Origin: Temnothorax longispinosus
Lineage: Eukaryota; Arthropoda; Insecta; Hymenoptera; Formicidae
Direction of reading: 5' to 3'
Assembly (NCBI RefSeq): GCF_030848805.1
Contig: NC_092366.1
Coordinates: forward strand, 15,938,620-16,002,619
DNA length: 64,000 nucleotides
This document shows, in pieces, positions 46,635 to 56,166 of the stretch; position 1 is the stretch's first letter, and the number at the start of each line of letters is the position of its first letter. A model generated the notes under the pieces. The model saw only the letters and a list, made by a program, of their open reading frames with translations. It was not told where the DNA came from and did no database searches. The translations under genes were made by a program, and so were the position numbers.

Positions 46635-47398
46635 GACTTCGTTGCAGCTCGCTGGGGTTACTTGGAGGGGGCTGAGCTGTGCAGCGCTGCTGGGGGTCTG
46701 ACAATGGAGATCGCTCTCTACCATAAAAGGCGCTATGCCTCGTGTACATTCATCTCTGCTCTCCCTCTCGCTTCAGTAGCGCGCTTCAATCCGGTCCTCC
46801 GTAGCTCTATGCAAATCGGTTCGAACCGGGTGCGAGATCGCGCGGACGAAAGGCTGCAAAGACGAATCAGTTCGCGAACGGTAGCGACTTGGGCGAGTCG
46901 TTCGGTATGAGAGCGGTGACGATTCGGAAATCGGCGATATTTTGCTGATAAAGAAAATGAAGGGTGGGTACAGCGGCGAGAGAGCACGAGGTGCACGCTG
47001 CCGGCTCGTCGTCGGGAGAGAGAAAAGTGGCGGGAAAAGCAGGGGAGTGCGTGGGCGCAGGATCGATGAAGGACGCAAAATGGCGACGACGCGAAAGGAT
47101 AGAGCGCGAATAGACGCGCACGCGGCGTGAGGAAAAGAGAAAGGACGGCTATCTCTCTCCCTTTCTCTTGCGGACGGCGCGAAAGAGAGGACGGAGCCAC
47201 CAGGGTCGTTAGGGGAAGGAGGCGGACGGTGAAGGAGGAGGCGGCGATGAAGGAGCGTCGCGGAGAAAGAGAAAGGTGAGGTATCGGGAGGAATAAAAAG
47301 AGCCGCGTGAAAAAAATTGAAGCCGACGCTGGAATCGAACGTGGTCTCTGGGTCAAGGATGCCGAGAGTGAAAATCAAAGAGTGCTGGGGCGGGCGGA

Positions 47399-47418
47399 CG
47401 CGCGAGCGCGCTCGCGCG
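47399..47418. repeat. 20-bp perfect CG palindrome followed by (CG)n
   Basis: CGCGCGAGCGCGCTCGCGCG is self-complementary, and a further CG alternation runs to about 47426. It is both hairpin-prone and Z-prone. Confidence 0.75.
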
Positions 47419-47597
47419 CGCGCGCGAGATCGCAAGCAGCTTCGAACTGATGTACGAGGGCGGATTGTTTTTATTTCCCTTTCGTTCAGCAAATGAAATT
47501 CCATTCTATAAACACGGGGTATTTGTATCTGAGGATGTTGTAACGCGAGCGTGAAACTTATCGAACATCGAACACTCTCTTTTTCACCGCGATATTT

Positions 47598-47608
47598 CCC
47601 CCCCCCCC
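47598..47608 (+). repeat. C11 mononucleotide run
   Basis: Eleven consecutive C at the edge between a GC-rich and an AT-rich block; fourth of the C11 runs. Confidence 0.85.
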
Positions 47609-47640
47609 GCACTTAAAGTAGCTGTTTCTTTCAGTGTGTT

Positions 47641-48050
47641 TATTTAGCGCAATTATATTTTAATGAGATTAATTATTTATTTGATCGTTCCGATGAGACT
47701 GCGTCTCTCTTTGAAAGTTCCACCGAGGAATAATCTTTTTTGTGTATGTTTACGAATATCATTATTTATTACTGGATTATTAATTTATTGGAAACGATAA
47801 AGATACAAACTTACAAAAATATCATTTTTGTTGTAATAATATTGTAATAATTGGCGTTTTTATATGTTCTTACTGGTGCTTCATATGTGTGCATAATGAT
47901 GCTCTTTCAAGAAGACTTCTGCACATCAATTTTTTACACCACTGTGCTTTGAAAAAAATTCGTTTTTATCTCTTTCAGCTTTGCTTCCTAAGAGATCTAA
48001 TAATAATGGTTCTCGTGTGTAATATTGTTCTAATTAATTAAGATCGTGTT
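47641..48050. other. AT-rich non-coding stretch
   Basis: AT-rich with frequent stops; nothing was recognised. Confidence 0.6.
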
Positions 48051-48454
48051 TTAACGCTTATCGGTCGCGGATCGCTACGTGGCAGATTTTTGCTGGCGCA
48101 AAAGACTATCGGAAGCTATTACTAGATTATTCCCCTCAAGCACGAACCTTCGTCCTCTTTTTCGTTCGTGCGTAATTCTGGACGCAAGTTTCCTCGGGTC
48201 AGCCGGATATCCCCCTACCTTGCGTCCCCGACGTGAGATTCATTAACTTACACGGGCGCGGCTGCCGCTCACGTCGGCCGGCCGCTCGACGGAAAAGTGT
48301 AATCGACAAAGTTTATCGAATGGCAGGGAGGGTACGAAGGGTCGAACCCGAAGGGAACACGGCACAGGGAGGGCGATTTTCCCTCGTCGCTCCGGAGAAT
48401 ATGTACGGCGTAAAGTAGTAGTCCAGCTCGTAAAGTAGTTCGTCCAATCTGGCT

Positions 48455-48518
48455 GAGAGGGAAGGAGAGAGGCAGAGAAAGACAGAGAGAAAGAGAGAGA
48501 GAGAGAGGGAAGGGAAGC
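48455..48518 (+). repeat. GAGA purine tract
   Basis: Almost pure purine, with an uninterrupted AG run at 48492-48508. Confidence 0.75.
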
Positions 48519-49203
48519 ATTTTCGTTCTCTTAAAAGTCGAATGGAAAATTGTACGTGGTTTATTGCACGATACCTCCCTCGCGAGTTTCCACGCGATTC
48601 TTTTATTTGTCGGCAATCACAAGATGTCGACCGTCCCGGGGTCTCGCGGGTCGAGCGTAATGAAAGTTTCGCGCGGCGTCGCGTCGGTGTCGACCATCAC
48701 TCCTCGGCTGGATATCGCTCAATTATTTATCGCGCAAACTTCCGCCGACCTCCGCTGTTTTTCGCTGAAATAATTCGACGATTCCCAAGCGAAGGCTATT
48801 TACGACGGTCTCGCCAGGTATCGCCGCGGCGCCGTCGCTGCTGCTTGCCTTTCGCGACAGCTCGTAAAATTGAAGCAGCGCGCCCGCGAGAATAGGCGAG
48901 ATCTCGAGACTCCTCTGCGAGAGAGGATCGAGTTAATTAGATATTGAATTAATGCTCCTAGGAGATGTAGCGCGCGACACGAGATGCTCTGTGTCGGGGC
49001 GGTGGCGGCGAGTCTCCTGCGAATTTCCTGGATCGCAAAAATAACCTCCCGTCAACAATCGCAACTCTCATCTCCTCTTTCGTTCGCTCGTCCTCTTTCC
49101 TGGAGCGCCTTTCACCGCGAACTCCATCATCCCTAGGCCCTCGTGTATGTCGGGCGTGTGGGAGAGGGGGGGGGGTGCGATCGGCCTCTTCTTCGCGGGA
49201 TTT

Positions 49204-49333
49204 TAATTACCGGCGTATCCTTACTCTTAATTAATTATCGCCCCGTACCGCCTCTAAATAATTTTAATTAGAATCGTCGAACGGTATTTTCTTCCCTCTC
49301 GGACCCCAAGCCGGCGATTACGAAATTTAATTA
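49204..49333. promoter_or_regulatory. Cluster of five TAATTA homeodomain cores
   Basis: TAATTA occurs at 49204, 49228, 49232 (overlapping), 49265 and 49328, in DNA that is otherwise balanced and non-repetitive. TAATTA is the established core bound by Antp/En-class homeodomains. Five in 130 bp is far above chance for this composition. A developmental enhancer is an inference; no target gene is visible. Confidence 0.35.
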
Positions 49334-50929
49334 CCCGCCAGGTATGAAGCGGTTCGATATCGCGCCCTTTAAATCTGCTGGATATAAATTCTCACTCGAT
49401 AAGAACATTGACTTCCGCTGGCGAGTCTTTTTTTTCTCTTCTCGTTAACTCTAATCCAATTCGTCTTATTGGCTTACAATCTGTGAAATGTTCTCCGCGT
49501 GGTCGAAAATCCGGTTTAACGTATTTGAATGTCCTTTTGTTGAGACCTGAGGAAGATCTTATTGTCTGGAGCAGAGTTCCTAAGCCACTGAAAGAGCCAG
49601 GCCAAGTTATTCGGCTTTGAAGAACTCGGTTTATCCTCGCCCAGTATAAATCGTTCATATATTCGTGCGATGAAGCGAGTTCTCGCTATGGGTAAATTTA
49701 TTTCGAAATTCTCTACGTATTTAATTAATCTAATACTCATTAGTTTTTGTAACCCGTGCTCTATATATGTGTGGACGGCGCGCGCGCGTGAATAATCGGT
49801 TTGCCCGTTGTTAAATTTCATTTGGCTCACGTTATTTGCGTAAATATTAATAGCGAGCGCGCGAGTTGGTTCGGCGAAGTAAGTTCCGGGTGCCCTTCTG
49901 GGCCGGCTGGTGCGTTCGGTTACGGGAGTAGGGGCGGGGGGCGCCCTTTCTCTCCGTGAAAGTCCAAGGGGAGTTTCTCTCCCGTGGATGGTGGCGGCAA
50001 CGCCAAAATGGTGGGTGGCTCCATAGCGGAGTGACTTCCGCGCCAGGTACTTCGTAATGGCGAAGTTTACTTTGGCCATTTGTATCGGGCGAACGTAGAT
50101 GAACGCGAGGGGTGAGCGGGGGTTGAGCAGCGGAGAAAGAAAACGGTATAGAGTAGACAGAGTGGAGCGAGATGAGAAAGACATATAGAGGGCGAAGCGG
50201 AGAGAGAACCGAGCCGCGAGATGATGCAGTGACGCGCAACCTTCAGCACAAGTTTGTCCTTCCGTTAATTCTGTTCATTCCCTTTGTGGCACGCTTGAAA
50301 ATCAGTTGAGATTAGATCAGTCACTTTTGGACACGCTTCGCCGGAATGTAAATTCAGCTGAAAATATCGCGGGCCATCAACGCGCCGCGTTATTATCGAA
50401 TATTTCTGCCTGATGTCGTGTCGCGGAAGGAAAGGAGTCCGCGATCGTTGAAAGTTGCGCGTCACTGCGCACCGGGGTAACGGCGGGATCCTCGGGAAAG
50501 GGAGAAAAGGGTCGAACTCGGCGGCCATAATAATTCACGATGTAAAGCCAAAGTACCGCGGCCGGAGGAAAATTTCGCGAGAGGCCGCGCCATCCCCCGT
50601 CCTTTCTACGCGCGACGTCGATAAATTAGCTTACACTTTTTACATAATGCGACGAGAACGAGGACCACGGAGGACGCGAGGTCGTCCCTCCGATGTAGGA
50701 GGAGGCGATGGGTCGCTCGCTCGGGCTCCCTTGGCCCCCCCTCGTCCCCCCCCGCGAAGCCGCCTGGACGCCGTACATCCCCGGGAAGGTGTGTACCTAA
50801 CTACCTCAAACTCGTCGGCCTTCTCGGGTCAAATTAATTCCGGTATTAAAATTTGGCTTGCAAATATTCTGGACCCGCGGCTACGCGTGTGCGGGAGCTG
50901 CACACGTGCACGCGGGTGGTCGTCGCTGC

Positions 50930-50955
50930 CACGACGACGACGACGACGACGACGA
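50930..50955 (+). repeat. (ACG)n trinucleotide repeat
   Basis: About eight ACG/CGA triplets followed by GAGGAGGACGATGAGG, a looser continuation of the same triplet period. Confidence 0.8.
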
Positions 50956-51071
50956 GGAGGACGATGAGGGCGACGTCGACGACGAAGCCCCGCGTGCATT
51001 CACCTACTCGTCGGTTCTCCGCGCCGTCACGCACACGCACGGCACACGTACGGCCCCCTTCGGTATGTACC

Positions 51072-51095
51072 TGCGCGCGTACGTGTACGCACGTA
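51072..51095. repeat. 24-bp alternating purine/pyrimidine tract
   Basis: TGCGCGCGTACGTGTACGCA and onward alternate at every step. Z-prone by composition. Confidence 0.7.
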
Positions 51096-51265
51096 ATTTA
51101 CATCTGTTATTACGGGAGGCCTCTGCCCGTTCCGCTCGCTTCCGCCACGTTCCGATGTTCCGACGTGCCGCCCTGCAGCGGAAGAATAAACGCACCGATG
51201 CTCGCCGAGCCGCATATTCATCTCGGTCTCTCTGTCTCTCTCTCTCTTGCGCTCTTTCCCTCTGT

Positions 51266-51285
51266 GCGGTGCGCTGCGCTGCGCT
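51266..51285 (+). repeat. (GCGCT)n pentanucleotide repeat
   Basis: One GCGGT unit followed by three GCGCT units in tandem. It belongs to the same GCGYY-like family as the repeats at 36394, 38955 and 61445. Confidence 0.75.
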
Positions 51286-51350
51286 GCATTTTTTCCCCCT
51301 CGCGACGCGAGTGCAGTCGTCGGCGGTTTGTTTTCTATCGGCGTTAATGT

Positions 51351-52200
51351 CGATTCTTTTCATACGCGGGCTAGGCATGGCAGATCTGTTTTTTTTTTAT
51401 TTTTTGAGAATTTGCGTCTGCAACGAGTATCTGCTTTTGGTCGTACTAATTGGACGAAGACCCGTTGCTTTTTGTAACTTTGGATGTTTTGAAGGGAATT
51501 GATAGTTCTTGACTGGATTTATACGTCTCCTGAATTACAAATGCAATGTGCCCATGTAGAACTGTAAAATATTTGTTACGCATACATTTGGTATTATCAG
51601 TTTTCAACATTTCGGGGATATTATATACCCAAACAGAGACAGAGAGAAAGAGAGAGAGAGAGAGACAGAGATTTTTTATTCGTCAAAAATGCGAATGCAG
51701 AAATAATGTTTTTTTTAAATCGATTATCAGAATTTTTATTTGCGCAATTTTATATGAGATTTGTACGATTCGTAAGTAAATCCCGTATAGTAATTTTTAA
51801 TTTTTAATCTGTGTAAATCTTTTAAAGATGATTTTTTTATCTATATCACTGCGCTATTATTCTGCCATTTGTTTAATTCAACACCGTATTAGGGGTGGAG
51901 ATAGCAAAAAAGATCTGAACAACGAAATCAGGGATAGATACGAAAGATGATTTTTGCACTCATCTTTAAATTCTTACCTTAACTTTCAGTCGTGCTATCG
52001 CAGATTTACAAGTTTCCGATCGGCACAGGATCCGCTTGCTCAGATTGATGCGATGCCGCGATGATGCAGCCGAGTACAACGCCGTCGTGTCGCTACTGCG
52101 TAGTGCGTTCATTCGAGGTTCCAGCGCGGTGCGTACATACACCGGCAAATTCTCATGAAAATTTTCATATTCATGTATTCATTGTTTATCGGCGTGTGGT
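51351..52200. other. Mixed, mostly AT-rich stretch with GAGA tract
   Basis: AT-rich from about 51490 to 51970, with a CAGAGA/GAGA tract at 51633-51670. No coding signal was recognised. Confidence 0.55.
51633..51670 (+). repeat. GAGA/CAGA purine-rich tract
   Basis: GA dinucleotides with CAGAGA interruptions, about 38 bp. Confidence 0.75.
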
Positions 52201-52301
52201 CGACGAGGTGGTCTGCGGGGAAAGCAGATAGATATAGAGAAAAAGAGGGAGAGAGGGGGAGGTCGAGGGGGTGGATGCGATTGAGTTGCGTGCAGTCATG
52301 A

Positions 52302-52331
52302 GGGAAGCGCGGGGGGAAGGGGGGGGGAGGG
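52302..52331 (+). repeat. G-quadruplex-type motif
   Basis: G3-AAGCGC-G6-AA-G9-A-G3, four tracts with loops of 6, 2 and 1 bases. It lies just upstream of a further GAGG. Confidence 0.7.
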
Positions 52332-52467
52332 AGGATACGTAAGAACAACAAGGCTGGTAGACAAAGGTCGGCCGTGCAATGCTATGCCGCCGACGAAACG
52401 ACCTGCTCCGGAGCTGCCATCACGGTCGACCTGTAATTGCTCGATCGCTCGTAAAGGCTGGAGTGCG

Positions 52468-52491
52468 ATGCAGTTTACGGTGCAGTTTACG
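52468..52491 (+). repeat. 12-bp tandem duplication
   Basis: ATGCAGTTTACG is followed directly by GTGCAGTTTACG, with one mismatch at the first base. Confidence 0.75.
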
Positions 52492-53083
52492 CCAATGGGT
52501 CGTCGTTCGCGCCAGCCGCGTCGCCGTGCGCGTTCCCACGCAAGGCCGCGAAGTACGAGCAGAAACGAGCCATATTCTGCTTCCGTAACCCCCTTCCCCC
52601 TTCACAAAAAAGATGAGTCCGCTGGGACCGATGAATTTCGTGCCGAATGGATCTCATAAGTAATTTAATCTTCTCTGTTTTACCCCTTTTGCACCTTGCT
52701 TACTTAGAACGAAACAAACGTGTCTTTGCTTTGCAAAAGTATCTGAAAACTGTCGTAAAAGCATTTAAACAACGTCGTCCAGTCGCGTACTCTGTGTCGT
52801 GCACGAGCAGTAAAATACAAACAAGAATTATTTCCACGGCGCAGTCCCGGTGAGCCTTCGTGATAGCGAATGAGTTAATTTTGTCTTGCAAGGCAGCCAC
52901 AAGGCCTCGGACAGGTCACGTAAGACAAACGCGATTAATCCGCTCGTCCGTAATTTAAGCGCAGTTTCCCTGAAACTGCGATCTGCACGGCTAACTCACC
53001 CTCGGGGCCAGACGGCACATTTATTTTTCCACGGTAGTTGAGCTTTCACATCGTCTGCATCCCTACACCGTATCCCGCCGTAC

Positions 53084-53125
53084 CCACCCCGCATAAGTAA
53101 TTCTCCACCCCGCATAGGTAATTTT
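53084..53125 (+). repeat. 21-bp tandem duplication
   Basis: The unit starting CCACCCCGCATAAGTAA (21 bases) is immediately repeated with two transitions (A to G, C to T). This is a clean local duplication, not simple-sequence slippage. Confidence 0.85.
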
Positions 53126-54350
53126 CGTGACGACCTCGTAGTCGCTGTCGCCGTCCACGTTAATGCTTACCGACTGAATAAACGCCTATGCGCGTCGTAC
53201 ACGAAGAACGACGCGGAAATATTTTGCGCGAATATATGGCGCCGCGCGCGATAAGAATTTCAATAGCGCGGAAGTAATATCGCGCAAACGACGCATGGAT
53301 CGAATAATAAGAACCGGGTATCCTTGCGTCGCGCGCGACCGAGTTTGCTCGAGTGATAACAGAGTACGCGATCGATGGGATCTATCGGCAGATAAATTTT
53401 TATCGCGATTGCGACTGTATTCTTTTTAGCTGGGACGAATGTCACTTCCAATCAGTCAATTCTAAGCGCGGACCGCAATTGAGCGAAGTTGAAGGGACCG
53501 CCTCACGGTCCGGTGAGCCCGATCAAAAGGGTAAAGCAAGAAAGCGGAGTCCTCGCGCGAGCGTATACCGCGAAAACGAATTTACGGGGGGGTACACGAG
53601 GCAACAAGAGGGCCTCGTTTTAATTGATCCAAGCCGCTCTTCTGGGTCGTGATCAAAACTCCGCCGTCCCGAATTTGATCTGCTGAAAGCTTCTTGTATA
53701 ATTGGACGTAATGCCCTCGTTGCCTTCGAGAATGCGAACGGGAGACAGACCGTGTTGAGGAGGGGAGGGCGCAGGGACAAGTTGGAAGAGAAAACCGCGG
53801 AAGGATGGAGAAAGTGAGGGAACAAGGATTGGCGCGAAGCGATAATAAGAGCGAGAGAAACGAGGAAGACAGATCGTTTAGAACCGGCGACCGTGTTGCG
53901 AATTCGATTGTCCCACGGCATTTCCCTGCCCTCCGTCTGTCTTTCCCGTTCCGTCCGTTCCCTCTTGCCGTCTATGCCGAGGTTACCTACGGTCCTTGTT
54001 TTTCACGCACCCTCGCGGCAACTCGCGCGCGGTCTCAGGACTCACGCGCGAGTCGCCCTTCCGAAGGGCAAAAACCTCACCAAATAGAGTCCTGTGCCCT
54101 CGCGCCGACCGGGGCAGGGGGGCGGGGGACGGCTTCAATTTTTCGCTCGTTGCACCTGCGGCTTTCAGACCGACCCTCTCCCAGCCCGATCGAGAAAACC
54201 TGTTCGACAGCCGATCGGCCGCGGCGGTTAGGGCGCTAAGGGTGACGTGCCGCACAGGCACTCCGTACCGAAAAAAATTCACCCTCCGGCTGAGGGTCGA
54301 CCGCCATCTAGCAAGCTCGGTTCTACGTGTTGGCGTATAAAAGTGGTTAA

Positions 54351-55560
54351 TCGCCTCATGTTTCTCCTGATGTGTTCTTTTTTTTCTTCAAAATCCGTAA
54401 AATCTCGAATGTTTCTAGATGCGAATTTCTTAATTAAATATGCATTTTATGTCGTATTATGATTATTATAGTATAATTATATCATACTTTGTTATATCAT
54501 GTTATTGGATATTTTTTGTGTAACTTTCTCTGACATTTTTGAAAATTTGCAACCGGTTCTTTCATTCATTTTTAATATAAAATACGTTCTATGACATGCA
54601 TTTTTAAAAGTAAAAACACAGACATTTTAAAGTCGGTTAATCTTTGGAAAGGTCAACTTTTTGATCGTATGATCAAAAGCATTTGATCGTAATAATAATA
54701 TCGTGTTTCGAGTAAAATTTTGTTGAAAGAATTATATGAATTACATTTATCTGCAATTTTAATCAGTCTTAAAAAATGAAGTTTCTAATAAAAAAAAGAT
54801 TTGGGAATAAAAAGAGAAGGGCGTAATCTAACTTTCGATTGCGTAATCTAGATCCATGGGTTACGAAACGCTGATTACGGTACTACGTTATCTGGCCGCA
54901 AACGAATTCTGCGATGTATCGAAAAATCGTCGCGTAGAAATATAGCGGCCGGTGGCCGTGTGATTTCTGCGGGACGTGAGGTATTATTGGATTGGGTATT
55001 GCCAACAGGTGATTCCGAAAATAACAATAATTTGATTTTGCGAAAATGTGGGTTATGAGGTCTTGCCGCGGCATTCGACAATGTGCTAATTAAGTATAAT
55101 ATATTTCAATCGTTTATTTCGCTATAATGAATTCCGCGTTAAGTGTTATATTACATATCGCGCCCGTGAGACCACCGAGGTGTATATAATTGCACGTCGA
55201 CGAACTCGCCGTTAATTAAAAATCAAAATCATCGCGTTCACGCGCTCTTAAATTATTTTGCCATCATTATTTTAATAATGCGCGTCTCTTCAAACCATCT
55301 CTTAAATTTCTAGCTAAATCTCATCCGGACTGTATCTATTAATTCGCAGAATCTTCGGAATTTCATCCAAAACAAATGTTCGTATAATTTTTACGAAACA
55401 TTACAAAATATCACGATACAGCTGTTCGTAAAAATGATTCAAATATATTTCGAATTATTCCCTTCCGTAAAATAAGAGCCGAATAAATACATTTCTACGG
55501 AGCTGACTTATTTTTTTCGATTAATCGAGTTAAGCGGCAGAGTAGAAGTTTCATTTCCGT
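54351..55560. other. AT-rich non-coding stretch
   Basis: AT-rich with a short balanced patch near 54890-55080. No repeat, hairpin or coding signal was recognised. Confidence 0.6.
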
Positions 55561-56044
55561 CGAAAAAATTTCGCGCTGGACCAATTCTACTATACGCTTC
55601 GCAACGAAGCTCCTCGGCTTTCTTTATGCCGCGCAGCCGAGCCCGACTGCCAGAGAGTTCGCAAATACGAATGTATTTTTAAACGAGCGTTAGTGTCTAA
55701 TGTTCGTCCACATTTTGCTCTTAATACAGGGTCGTAGGAAGTACGGTGCGAATAAGAGCGCCCGAGAGAAATGCGCGTGTACGTGTGCAAGGGCGCAAGG
55801 GGTTCGAGGATGGCTCTTGGAGGTATGGTTGGAGGAAGGAGAAGAGAGAAGGAAAGAGAGCCTAGATGGGTGGGGGAGGGGAGCGGCGGTCGCTGGGTTC
55901 AGTGGCAGAAACCCCCTTCGCGCTATCTCGGGGAGGGCTGTTTTTCGCGGCTCACAAAATGGCCGCCGCCCCCACCAGGCTCCTCCACTTGGTTAGAGGA
56001 TGTAGAGGGCTCGAATTTTCTCCATCCTGCTCTCTTTATACCAT

Positions 56045-56075
56045 GTTCGTTCGTTCGTTCGTTCGTTCGTTCGTT
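56045..56075 (+). repeat. (GTTC)n tetranucleotide repeat
   Basis: Thirty-one bases of uninterrupted GTTC repeat (7.75 units). Confidence 0.9.
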
Positions 56076-56137
56076 AGCGCGCGCTGCCTCGCCATCCCCC
56101 TTGCCGACCCCGTTGCTGGCCTACACCACCTCGCCCG

Positions 56138-56166
56138 TCTCTCTCTTTCTCTCTCTCTCTCTCTCT
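56138..56166 (+). repeat. (CT)n dinucleotide repeat
   Basis: CT units with a single TTT interruption near the left end; a microsatellite. Confidence 0.85.

Larger units (their letters stand above)
46571..47640. other. GC-rich block, purine-rich on + strand
   Basis: From about 46930 to 47320 the + strand is G/A-rich. This opens a 279-codon and a 207-codon minus-strand frame full of Ser, Arg, Pro and Phe; both are judged compositional. Two perfect palindromes (46619-46634 and 47399-47418) and a C11 run (47598-47608) are present. Confidence 0.55.
48051..51350. other. GC-rich mosaic block
   Basis: Contains a repeated GTAAAGTAGT word (48410 and 48430), a purine tract (48455-48518), a G10 run (49166-49175), a TAATTA cluster (49204-49333), an ACG repeat (50930-50955), an alternating tract (51072-51095) and a GCGCT pentamer repeat (51266-51285). 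Open frames of up to 222 codons have no domain. An AT-richer patch lies at 49380-49870. Confidence 0.55.
52201..54350. other. GC-rich mosaic block with short tandem duplications
   Basis: Holds a G-quadruplex motif (52302-52331), a 12-bp tandem pair (52468-52491), a 21-bp tandem pair (53084-53125) and a G-rich stretch at 54110-54131. Overlapping frames of up to 144 codons are Arg/Pro/Ser-rich and unrecognised. A TATAAAAG word lies at 54337. Confidence 0.55.

Noticed and set aside
46817..46828. CGGTTCGAACCG, resembling a tRNA B-box / T-arm
   Set aside because: No A-box, anticodon arm or acceptor stem at the right spacing on either strand; it is simply a short palindrome.
46773..47612. 279-codon minus-strand frame with Arg/Ser-rich protein
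   Set aside because: It comes from a purine-rich + strand block; a second minus frame of 207 codons overlaps it, composition explains both, and no domain or splice site supports either.
49516..50184. 222-codon minus-strand frame of fairly mixed composition
   Set aside because: It looks less repetitive than most, but no domain, motif or start context was found and it spans both an AT-rich and a GC-rich patch; kept out for lack of support.
55726..55750. TACAGGGT word similar to mariner-type terminal repeats
   Set aside because: Only eight bases match, the following bases do not align convincingly, and no partner terminus or transposase remnant was found.
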